From contig PLSG01000544.1 in NCBI GenBank assembly GCA_003164155.1, positions 1 through 6,375 on the forward strand: 6,375 nt of DNA, given 5' to 3'. A program made the position numbers and the translations under genes. The notes below the pieces were generated by a model that worked only from the letters and a program-made list of their open reading frames with translations, was not told the DNA's origin and did not search any database. This document shows positions 1-6,375 of the stretch, piece by piece (position 1 is the first letter of the stretch; the number at the start of each line of letters is the position of its first letter). Source of the DNA: Parachlamydiaceae bacterium (GTDB lineage Bacteria > Chlamydiota > Chlamydiia > Chlamydiales > Parachlamydiaceae).

Positions 1-3000
1 AGACGGGATATTCCGCCTTGAAGCGCTTTTTGTCTTTGTGAGCTAGCAATACCAGCAGCGCTTGCAAAGTGATCGGGCTGTGGCGCGGATGCACAGGATC
101 GTCATTTTGTAAAATGCCTTTCACCTCTGCTTCTACGGGATAGGTTTGCAAGGCATGGCTGCCGATGCCCCTCAATTTCTCGGCGGCACCTAGCAGTCCA
201 CTTTCATGCTTGAAGATAAAACTGGCCCACGCATCGCCCAATTTTTTGGCTCTGAGTGGCTCTCTTAAAATATAATTGCACTGCGGCGCTTGCGAAAAAT
301 ATGCCGCGGCGTCCCTTTGCATTTCTGGATCGGCGGATAAGGCGCTGAGCAGGGCCTCTTGCTCTTTGGGAGCAAGTACCTGTTGGGCATCGCCTTGCGC
401 GGCAAAGAGGGCCTGCAGTTTTTCTGGAGGGATCAAGGGGATTTCGCGGCATGCTGCTAAGCGCTTCAAACACAAGGGTTCTGGCTTTAATGGACCTGAT
501 TTGGTGACGGGAGTTGCCGTTAAAGGTGCAGAGGCTTTTGGCATATCCAGGGAAATCGGCAGCTTTTTATCATCTTGGCGGGCAGCTTGTCTTTGCCTTT
601 GTAAAATGGCTTCAAAGGCGCGTTCCAGATCTTTTATAGGATCTGCGCCTTTAGCTGTCAAGCTTTCCCAGCTGGGGAAAAGATCGGGATAGTGGGACAC
701 GGCAAGGAATAGCTTGCGCATGCCTTGCATCCCTACGTCTGGGGACTTTGCCAAAATATTTAGCCAGATGGCCACTTCTGTGCTCTTGCGCTTAGCTGCA
801 GCATAGATCTGTGAAAAATGCCTTTTTATTGCTTCCACGGGTGGGTTTAGAAAGCGATTTCCAAGCCCTAAAAGTTGGCTGGGGAAATCTTCGGCAGACA
901 GTGCTTTTTCTTTTTGCTCTTCTTCCTTTCCAGCCATCTCCAACGTCCGTTTTAAGCATTGAATTCCTTCTTTGTATATGTTGGGGAGAGCCCACAACCC
1001 GTTTGCTATTTCGCTAGGGCTGAATAACTCTGCGGCTATTTTTGAGGCGCTTGGGATTTCCATAAATGCGCGATACTGCCCTTTATCTTTGTTGAAAGCC
1101 GGCATATCGCACTCTGCATCTAATTCGCGCATGCGCAGGGCTAGGCGCATCTCTGGTGCATTATTTGAAATGAATGTGAGCAGCAGCAATTCTTCTTCAG
1201 AGCTCAATCGCAAAGCGGTGGTATAGGCCATGACCGGCAAGTAATCATACAGGTACTTCTTGCTAAGCGCCTCCCTTTCCTTGGTTATCAGCTGTTCAGA
1301 GGGCGCAGATTTTCGGGCGCTGCCAAATTGCTTTTCATTTTTTAGCAGGCAGGCCGCCGAGCATAGGTATACGGCGCAGGCTTTGGGATCTTTGTCCAAA
1401 TTGTCGGCATGCAATTCTTGGATCCAATCTAAAAGCTGCCTCTCTTGCAGGGAATAGCTTTTGAGTTTGCGCGAGTGTTCGCGCAAGTAGGTCATAGCTT
1501 TAGCATATTGCTTCTTGCCGAGGCATAAATAAGCCATAAATAGGCTTTGTTCTTGGTCTTGGCAGTGCACATTTCCCTTTTTATCGACATTGTAGACCAG
1601 GTAATCGACGACGGGAAATTCTTCTGGGTAAGGCCGGGACTGCTTTAAACCGATCTCGCAGCTTAAGGCGCCTTCTTGGAGCACTTCAATGGGGCGGCGG
1701 GGGATGAGGATTTTTCGCTTATCTCCGGCACTATTTTCCAAGACTAGAAAATGGGCGAAGTTTTCCAGGAAGCGCAAACGCTGCTCTTGGGCTATGTAGT
1801 AGCCTGGTATGGCCGTGCAATGCGCTCTGTAGCCATCATCAGTGTGCTTTTCGATGGTGAAATTCAGACCCAGCCGGGGCAGTTCGATCAAGGCGGGTTG
1901 CCCATCGCCCTTTTGCCACACGTGCACATAGCCTTTATTTTCAATATTTTCTAGGAAGCTATAGCCTGTGGCCTGGTGATAGATGTTGGCCAGTTGTAAA
2001 GCCGGCTTTTCGGCTTGCAGCTTTTCTATGCGCTTGACTCTAAAGCATATGCCTTCGCACAAGATGCGGTGGGTGATGCTCTGGGATTTTTTATCCACCA
2101 CCATGATCTCGCGCTCTCCAAAAATCTTACCCGACGTGTTGAGCGACAGCCAATGGCTGTAAGTGGATGTGTCGCTAAGCTCACGGGTGCCAAGCGGGCT
2201 ATCTGGCTGCATCAGGCTGCCTGGCAAGCTTTTGGGTTGAATCCACTCAAACCAGCGTCCATCGCCGTAAAGCTTTCTCTGCACGCACAGCCCATGTTCT
2301 TTCTCCCGCAGGCGCATCAGCCCATTCAGTGAGGTATAGATGCCGGGCGGTGTAAAGCGCGCTGCGGTGGTGCATTGGTCGAAAATGCCCGCATAATCGG
2401 CTCGCTGGGAAATTGAGGGGGGTAAAGCGGCGATTTTAGCGCCATTTTCGTAGAAGGTGCCTTCCAAGGCGTTATAAAAATACCGTCCGCTGGTGAAGCC
2501 GACATCATGGGCCACGCACAGGGGAAAGCGCGAGGTGTCCCATTTTAAATCGCTGCCACCCAAAACGCTCCGCAGGGATTTGTTCAGCAGGGCTTGCCCC
2601 TTATCGGATTGAAGGCTGCGCTGCAATTGAAAGGAGAAGAGCAGCGTGCACTCTAGTGCTTGCCTTTCCATCGCAGGGTCTTGCAGCCCTTCGGGAATGG
2701 GATGCGTGGCTATCCAAGCCTTTGCGTGCACGATCTCTTCTATCTCTTCTGAACTTAAGGCGGCGGCCTTGTGGTGGAAGCTGATCAGCTTTAGCTGGTA
2801 GATTAAGCTATATGCAATAGCGCCATCAAAGCGCTCTGTCGATGAGGGTACGCCCAAGACATCCGTCAAGTCGTCGAGTTTGGCGCGCAATGTGGCGCCG
2901 TCGGCACTTTCAAACGCAAAGAGCTGTCCTAATCCGAGCAAAAAACAGCATACTAGTATGTTTTTTTCTGCTTTAAATGTGGCGCATTGCTTATCTAGAA

Positions 3001-6000
3001 ATAGCTTGAGATGCGCTTCGGCCATTTCCATGCCCTGGCCTGAAAAATCGCGCATGATGAGGTGCGTGCACAGATGGGTCTTTAAAAAGCACTGAAAATC
3101 CACAGACTCCAGGTTTTTGCGGTATTTGGTGAAAAAAGCCAATATTTTTTGGACACAAAACTCGGCGCTACTTGTGCCGGAAAGGGCTGTGGCCAAATCA
3201 AACCACTCCGCTTTGTTTTGAAAAAAGGCGGGATGCTCGGCGTGGAATTTTTGCCATTTCTTTTCTAGTCGATCTAAGTCTTCGCTCTTTAGCTCCTCCA
3301 TGTGGTCTATGTCCGCTGTCATGCTTATATGTTCACCACCTAAGGCGCTCAAGGGAGATGCCAGCAGGCGCGCATCTAGGCAAGCGCGCCTATTTGTATC
3401 ACTGGTAGTGTAACCTGAGCGCGAGAAATACACTTTTCCGTTGCTGGCTATACAATCCCTGACTTCCACCGGAAATAGGGGAGCCCCTTTTTCAGGATCG
3501 TGTGCTTTAATGCGCTCACGTTCGTCTTCTTCTAAATTTAGCTGATCTTTTTGTGTAATAAATTGTGCCACCCCTATTTGCCGCTTTACCAGGCAAAATT
3601 CAGGCGGCAAGACGCTTTGATCGTTGGCATGTAAGGCGAAAGCTACCTGGATGTGGCTGGGTTGCCCGGCTAGGTGAGGATATACGGCCAGGAATTTCTT
3701 CAGGTTTTCTTCGACGCTTAGATAGGCGCTCATCAGCTTGAAGTCGGCGCGATCGGCGTATGCGTGGGTCACCGGGTTAATTTCAAAGCTATCGGCTTCT
3801 CTGCCGGGGTTTAGATTTAATTCCAAGGATTTATTGAGGCCCATGGAAATGGAGCATGTGAGGTAGTTATTTTGCAAATAGGCGCGGTTTTTTAGCTTGT
3901 CGCAGGAAAAGGGGATGCCTGTATTGTAAGAAGCTGTAGAAGGGGAAACCAAGTGGTCGCGAAAGAGAATCTGATAATGGCTGCCTAAATTTTTTGACTG
4001 CAAGCTCAAGGCAATCAAAATGCGCTGCGCTTTCACCACCGCTAAATGCTGGCCTAGGTGCGCTTGTTTGGTGGAACTGAGGCTGGCTTGCAGCAATATC
4101 TCGCTAAGCTGGACCATCAGCTGCATGCTGTGCAGACGCAGCTCTTCTGTCAAGGCCCTCCAAAATTTCTTGCCCGGTGTATCGACTTCGGCTTTAACCG
4201 CGGGGACTGGAGGGCCTAATCCATGTTCAAAGCATATGGCTTTTAAACAATCGTCAATCGCTGGGCAGGCAAATTCAAAGTCGGGCAGTTTTTCAAACAG
4301 CTGGGCAATGGCGCAGCTGACCAAATCGCACTGCCCCGCCTGGTAGGCTTGGGCGGCGGCGCCATAGAAATTTTGCAGCAGGCTTACCAGGCTTTCTGGA
4401 GGGGCATCAAGGGGTATAGGGGTGGCCAATAATGTGGCTAGGACCGCCAATGCGTCGCTGCCTGTGGCTGTAAGGGAAAGGCTTTCGAAAGGTGCGGTGT
4501 GCAATCTGGAGAGCTCTCCAAAAGTGGTGGGGAGAGAGGCTGGCATGATCGCCTGGGCGTCTAGGGTATGGCTTTCCATGTACAGGCGTTTGGCGGCGAT
4601 GAGCGGCTGCCTGATCTCTTCTAGTGTGGCGTAGATAGTCTGCATATCTGCCTCTTCAAGTAAGCCTGCGCTATAATGCTCGAGCATCTGATGGGCGAAA
4701 GCTGCCAGGCTCTTTTCCAAAAGCAATAGCGTTTCTGCGCTTTCATGCAAGTGCCCGCGATGTTTTAGATGAAAAGCCACCAGGGAATCTATTCCCAACC
4801 TGTACTGCAGGGCTGCAAAAGCCCGCGGTGCGAGCGCTTGGCGGGCAAAAGCCATCAACCCGCTCCAAGAACATGTGCCAGAATGCTGGGCGGTTTGATG
4901 GATGTTTAAATCCAGAGCTTCGCCAGGTGTGCCTTCCAAATAGACTAAAACGCCCTCATAGATATCTCTTGAGGAGTAGCGGATGGGTCTGATCTGCTTT
5001 TGGCCATCCGAAAATAGGGTTTCTTCTTCGCATACCAAAACCTCTATCATCGAGCCGATGAAAGCCGGGCGCAGCAAGTTTTCTAGTTTGACGTCTTGCC
5101 ACGCTTTGTAGGGAGCATACAGCTCTTTTCCATTACCTACGTTTATGGGATGGGGGTGATAGGTTTCAATTCCGGCCCCGGTATTAAAAGCTTTGAAGGT
5201 GAAGAGGGGAGGCGCATCGCGCGCCTCCTCCGTCGATGCCGAGCCTTTGGGGAGGTGAGCTTGCGAGATGATTTGGTAGTACATGACGTGCCCAGGCGGG
5301 GCTCCCCCCCAACCACCTGGCAGCAAGAGGCTTTTTCCAGGTGCTAGGGCGGCTAGTTTTTCGCTCAAAAATGCCTGGTAGCGTTTGTGTACATTGCGTA
5401 AATGTTTTTCATAGGTTCCATCTTCTGCAAGGGGCGCAAAGACAATTGCGCAGGCTTCGCGACAGATGGCCAGTTGGGCGGTGATCTCAGCTTTGGGGTC
5501 GGCATATTGAAAAAAGTCATGCAGATAGGCCACGCTGTTTTCCCAGCTATTTCCCTCTAAACCAGTAGCTTCGAGGAAGGGGTCGCCGTGTAGATGCGCA
5601 AATAATCTATTGGTGAGCTGGGGGATGCTCTCTAGAACATTTTTAGAGATAGGTTTTTGCAGCAGCGAATGCTTGGAAATATCTAGCGGGGGGGCAGAAT
5701 AAACTGGGCTAGAGGCGCCTTTTTCACATTTCCTGCCTTGTTCGATTTCGGCAATGGCTTGGCGCAGGCAGTCTTCAACTTTTACTCCTAGCTTGGATGC
5801 GGAGGATGATGGTTTTGCTACTGCGGAACCTTCGCCCTCTCCTTTTCTTTCGCTTTCGACTTTTGTTTCCTGGCCAGCGGCATCGCCCAATTTTTGCAGA
5901 TGCCCCTGAGCTAAGACATCGACCTCTGTGCCTTTAGCTTGCAGGGTATAGAGGGCATTTTCAATGGCGGTTAGCTTTTCTTGTAAAATCCCCAGTTCTT

Positions 6001-6169
6001 TAGGCAGTGCATGGCTATTGAGCAGCGCTGCGCCTAAGGCTTTTTTAGCTATCTCCCGTAAAATAGGTCCGCTGTAGGCATTTTGGCCGATGACTTGGGC
6101 GATTTGCCGCGCATTCTTCTGCGAAAATAGTGTGCTATAATTGCGCAGATCTTCCGGATTTATTTTCAT
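1..6169 (-). CDS. Giant uncharacterised protein, N-terminal 2056 residues (3' end outside window)
   Basis: The frame starts at ATG 6169 (MKINPEDLRNYSTLF) and has no stop down to base 1, so the C-terminus is missing. An in-frame TAA at 6181-6179 leaves no earlier start. No signal peptide is visible and cysteines are frequent, suggesting a cytosolic protein or a non-Sec secreted effector. Layout by residue: 98-125 Gly/Ser/Lys/Glu linker; about 180-480 a cysteine-protease-like module with GGW (285-287), GH (293-294), NTGAG (329-333) and SGTCSW (430-435); 440-1220 mostly helical, with a charged possible coiled coil near 951-985 and a hydrophobic helix at 1070-1086; 1220-1530 beta-rich with many aromatic residues; about 1540-1570 TPR-like (FMAYLCLGKKQYAKAM); about 1750 a short Glu/Lys-rich stretch; 1872-1898 Pro-rich linker; then helical to the edge. 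Motif style recalls very large environmental-chlamydial proteins, some of which carry DUF3638/DUF3645 further downstream. That is recollection. Function is unknown. The coding frame is certain; family membership is moderate. Confidence 0.95.
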   Translation of the reverse strand, partial: MKINPEDLRNYSTLFSQKNARQIAQVIGQNAYSGPILREIAKKALGAALLNSHALPKELGILQEKLTAIENALYTLQAKGTEVDVLAQGHLQKLGDAAGQETKVESERKGEGEGSAVAKPSSSASKLGVKVEDCLRQAIAEIEQGRKCEKGASSPVYSAPPLDISKHSLLQKPISKNVLESIPQLTNRLFAHLHGDPFLEATGLEGNSWENSVAYLHDFFQYADPKAEITAQLAICREACAIVFAPLAEDGTYEKHLRNVHKRYQAFLSEKLAALAPGKSLLLPGGWGGAPPGHVMYYQIISQAHLPKGSASTEEARDAPPLFTFKAFNTGAGIETYHPHPINVGNGKELYAPYKAWQDVKLENLLRPAFIGSMIEVLVCEEETLFSDGQKQIRPIRYSSRDIYEGVLVYLEGTPGEALDLNIHQTAQHSGTCSWSGLMAFARQALAPRAFAALQYRLGIDSLVAFHLKHRGHLHESAETLLLLEKSLAAFAHQMLEHYSAGLLEEADMQTIYATLEEIRQPLIAAKRLYMESHTLDAQAIMPASLPTTFGELSRLHTAPFESLSLTATGSDALAVLATLLATPIPLDAPPESLVSLLQNFYGAAAQAYQAGQCDLVSCAIAQLFEKLPDFEFACPAIDDCLKAICFEHGLGPPVPAVKAEVDTPGKKFWRALTEELRLHSMQLMVQLSEILLQASLSSTKQAHLGQHLAVVKAQRILIALSLQSKNLGSHYQILFRDHLVSPSTASYNTGIPFSCDKLKNRAYLQNNYLTCSISMGLNKSLELNLNPGREADSFEINPVTHAYADRADFKLMSAYLSVEENLKKFLAVYPHLAGQPSHIQVAFALHANDQSVLPPEFCLVKRQIGVAQFITQKDQLNLEEDERERIKAHDPEKGAPLFPVEVRDCIASNGKVYFSRSGYTTSDTNRRACLDARLLASPLSALGGEHISMTADIDHMEELKSEDLDRLEKKWQKFHAEHPAFFQNKAEWFDLATALSGTSSAEFCVQKILAFFTKYRKNLESVDFQCFLKTHLCTHLIMRDFSGQGMEMAEAHLKLFLDKQCATFKAEKNILVCCFLLGLGQLFAFESADGATLRAKLDDLTDVLGVPSSTERFDGAIAYSLIYQLKLISFHHKAAALSSEEIEEIVHAKAWIATHPIPEGLQDPAMERQALECTLLFSFQLQRSLQSDKGQALLNKSLRSVLGGSDLKWDTSRFPLCVAHDVGFTSGRYFYNALEGTFYENGAKIAALPPSISQRADYAGIFDQCTTAARFTPPGIYTSLNGLMRLREKEHGLCVQRKLYGDGRWFEWIQPKSLPGSLMQPDSPLGTRELSDTSTYSHWLSLNTSGKIFGEREIMVVDKKSQSITHRILCEGICFRVKRIEKLQAEKPALQLANIYHQATGYSFLENIENKGYVHVWQKGDGQPALIELPRLGLNFTIEKHTDDGYRAHCTAIPGYYIAQEQRLRFLENFAHFLVLENSAGDKRKILIPRRPIEVLQEGALSCEIGLKQSRPYPEEFPVVDYLVYNVDKKGNVHCQDQEQSLFMAYLCLGKKQYAKAMTYLREHSRKLKSYSLQERQLLDWIQELHADNLDKDPKACAVYLCSAACLLKNEKQFGSARKSAPSEQLITKEREALSKKYLYDYLPVMAYTTALRLSSEEELLLLTFISNNAPEMRLALRMRELDAECDMPAFNKDKGQYRAFMEIPSASKIAAELFSPSEIANGLWALPNIYKEGIQCLKRTLEMAGKEEEQKEKALSAEDFPSQLLGLGNRFLNPPVEAIKRHFSQIYAAAKRKSTEVAIWLNILAKSPDVGMQGMRKLFLAVSHYPDLFPSWESLTAKGADPIKDLERAFEAILQRQRQAARQDDKKLPISLDMPKASAPLTATPVTKSGPLKPEPLCLKRLAACREIPLIPPEKLQALFAAQGDAQQVLAPKEQEALLSALSADPEMQRDAAAYFSQAPQCNYILREPLRAKKLGDAWASFIFKHESGLLGAAEKLRGIGSHALQTYPVEAEVKGILQNDDPVHPRHSPITLQALLVLLAHKDKKRFKAEYPV
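4730..5632 (-). other. Protein region: putative cysteine-protease-like module of the giant protein (residues about 180-480)
   Basis: This part of the giant protein holds its densest set of motif-like residues. In order they are LLLPGGWGGAPPGHVMYY (H294), FTFKAFNTGAGIETYHPHP (N329, E335, H338, H340) and HQTAQHSGTCSWSGLMAF (Q425, Q428, C433, W435). The Gln-x4-Cys-Ser-Trp arrangement resembles the oxyanion Gln and nucleophilic Cys region of papain-like enzymes. A Gly-His motif before the Cys fits a circularly permuted papain-like order, as in LRAT and some NlpC/P60 relatives. A conventional Cys-then-His order using H467, H470 or H473 is also possible. The boundaries are my estimate: a variable linker lies before it and a helical region after it. 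The motifs are read directly from the sequence; catalytic activity is inference. Confidence 0.45.
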
Positions 6170-6174
6170 AAAAT

Positions 6175-6279
6175 CTACTTATTAAAAAAATAAGGTGCTA
6201 TTGTAATTGTGTGTTTGCTAAATAATAACAGGTTTGTTAAATACAGAGTAGGGGAAGTTTGTGGCGAAAAATGTAGCAT
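6175..6279 (-). CDS. Possible 34-aa leader peptide / small ORF just upstream of the giant gene
   Basis: ATG at 6279 opens a 34-codon frame (begins MLHFSPQTSPTLYLTNLLLF, ends APYFFNK) closed by TAG at 6177-6175. It is preceded by AGGAG with a 3-nt spacer, the best Shine-Dalgarno match in the upstream region. A stop lies in the same frame upstream, so it is not the tail of a longer gene. Its stop is 5 nt before the giant ATG, in a different frame, an arrangement that permits termination-reinitiation coupling. The peptide has no recognisable domain; it is rich in Leu, Thr and Phe, with a hydrophobic middle (YLTNLLLF). It lies in AT-rich DNA, so it may be a chance ORF. No regulatory codon run (such as repeated His, Trp or Ile) marks it as an attenuation leader. 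Confidence 0.3.
   Translation of the reverse strand: MLHFSPQTSPTLYLTNLLLFSKHTITIAPYFFNK
6178..6194 (-). promoter_or_regulatory. AT-rich hairpin immediately upstream of the giant start codon
   Basis: CTTATT and AATAAG form a perfect 6-bp inverted repeat around a 5-nt homopolymer loop (U5 in the minus-strand transcript). It ends 8 nt before the ATG at 6169, so its 3' arm (AATAAG) covers the region where a ribosome binding site should be. The stem has only one G-C pair and would be weak, and a low-complexity A/T run can generate it by chance. It could modestly reduce initiation at the giant gene. Confidence 0.2.
6200..6230 (-). promoter_or_regulatory. Candidate promoter elements for the giant gene
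   Basis: Two -10-like boxes on the minus strand could drive the giant gene. TGTTATTAT at 6230-6222 is an extended -10 type (TGn plus a five-of-six match to TATAAT), giving a leader of roughly 45 nt. TACAAT at 6205-6200 is also five of six, giving a leader of roughly 24 nt. Neither has a good -35: the hexamer 17 bp before TACAAT is TTATTA, and nothing convincing stands before TATTAT. Both lie inside the small ORF, so if that ORF is real and co-transcribed, the promoter must be further upstream. AT-rich DNA produces such boxes by chance. Confidence 0.22.
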
Positions 6280-6282
6280 TTT

Positions 6283-6287
6283 CTCCT
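6283..6287 (-). promoter_or_regulatory. Shine-Dalgarno sequence AGGAG for the small upstream ORF
   Basis: On the minus strand the sequence reads TCAGGAGAAAATG, placing AGGAG 3 nt before the ATG at 6279. The spacing is short but usable. By contrast, the giant gene's ATG is preceded by AATAAGTAGATTTT, which has no purine-rich anti-16S match better than AAG. This contrast is what makes the small ORF worth keeping. Confidence 0.35.
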
Positions 6288-6308
6288 GAATTGAATTGAA
6301 AGGTTTTT

Positions 6309-6339
6309 AACACAAAGAAACACATATAAGAACACAAAG
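6309..6339. repeat. Two 9-bp direct repeats AACACAAAG, 22 bp apart
   Basis: AACACAAAG occurs at 6309-6317 and 6331-6339, with a partial copy (AAACACAT) between. The 22-bp start-to-start spacing is about two helical turns, so a dimeric regulator could contact both copies on the same face. They lie about 140-170 bp upstream of the giant ATG, within the range of an activator site or an operator for an undefined promoter. No known operator consensus is recognised, and the repeats are short and A-rich. Confidence 0.35.
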
Positions 6340-6375
6340 GACCAGCAATCCCGCTGAGCATTTTTTGCGAGCAAA

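Larger units (their letters stand above)
6280..6375. other. AT-rich intergenic region at the right edge
   Basis: This stretch is visibly richer in A and T than the giant gene and contains no supportable gene. On the minus strand a frame open from the window edge runs to TAG at 6220-6218. It could be the last 50 or so codons of an upstream gene, but its translation (including SYMCFFVLKTFQFNSGENAT) looks like read-through of AT-rich DNA and overlaps the small ORF. On the plus strand the only ATG in the region next to 6271 is followed at once by TAG. I see no strong terminator, tRNA or att-like repeat. Confidence 0.5.

Noticed and set aside
204..473. Short minus-strand frames inside the giant gene in other phases (also 792-995 and 2326-2508)
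   Set aside because: They overlap the long frame on the same strand out of phase, and their Arg/Pro/Ser-rich translations are typical off-frame products.
276..692. 138-codon open frame on the plus strand, antisense to the giant gene
   Set aside because: It lies wholly inside the uninterrupted minus-strand gene, has no Shine-Dalgarno sequence, and its translation is rich in Ala, Ser, Cys and Lys as expected from the complement of helical coding sequence. Other plus-strand frames (such as 2015-2332, 4020-4346 and 5096-5347) are rejected for the same reasons.
5329..5353. Formal Walker A match (AALAPGKS, residues about 273-280) suggesting an ATPase
   Set aside because: The match relies on the loose [AG]-x4-GK[ST] pattern, sits directly before the GGW motif, and no Walker B or glycine-rich loop context follows. 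It more likely forms part of the protease-like module.
1..6169. Large clostridial-type or LifA/Efa1-type cytotoxin
   Set aside because: Protein size and an N-terminal protease-like module invited this, but I find no credible glycosyltransferase DXD motif in its usual context and no CROP repeats. The only DxD-like spot (TADIDHM, near residue 950) lacks the surrounding signature.
6343..6366. Rho-independent terminator on the plus strand (CAGC/GCTG stem followed by T6)
   Set aside because: The stem is only 4 bp with a 6-nt loop and is separated from the T run by four bases, so it is too weak to call. No plus-strand gene leads into it.
6218..6375. Minus-strand frame open from the right edge to TAG at 6220-6218, as the 3' end of an upstream gene
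   Set aside because: It lies in AT-rich DNA, overlaps the small ORF with the better Shine-Dalgarno site, and its Phe/Cys/Asn-rich translation does not resemble the codon use of the giant gene. It cannot be excluded without sequence to the right.

Overview
The window is dominated by one gene. A single reading frame on the minus strand opens at an ATG at 6169 and runs without a stop to position 1, where it leaves the window. That gives 2056 complete codons plus one base, so the real protein is larger still. I translated the frame codon by codon; its phase agrees at both ends and at internal checkpoints (H294, C433, N1070, M1545). I see no frameshift and no second gene inside it.

The protein has no signal peptide and no convincing membrane segment. 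Its layout is: a short N-terminal segment, a low-complexity linker, a conserved-looking module with GGW...GHVMYY, FNTGAG and SGTCSW motifs (residues about 180-480), a long helical region, a beta-rich region (about 1220-1530), a TPR-like helical stretch, and a helical C-terminal part broken by a proline-rich linker. I recognise the motif style from giant uncharacterised proteins of amoeba-associated intracellular bacteria, chiefly environmental Chlamydiae (Parachlamydia, Protochlamydia, Estrella and relatives). This is recalled family resemblance, not a search result. GC content looks close to half, higher than in most chlamydiae, so the taxonomic call is tentative.

The last 200 bases or so (6170-6375) are clearly more AT-rich and act as the upstream region of the giant gene. 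They hold a possible 34-codon leader ORF with a good Shine-Dalgarno sequence whose stop lies 5 nt before the giant ATG, weak promoter-like hexamers, an AT-rich hairpin just before the start codon, and a pair of 9-bp direct repeats 22 bp apart. The giant gene has no good ribosome binding site of its own, so coupling to the leader ORF is an attractive but unproven idea.

There is no tRNA, rRNA, CRISPR array, insertion sequence or complete second protein gene that I can support. Open frames on the plus strand and in the other minus frames lie antisense to or inside the giant gene and look like its shadows.
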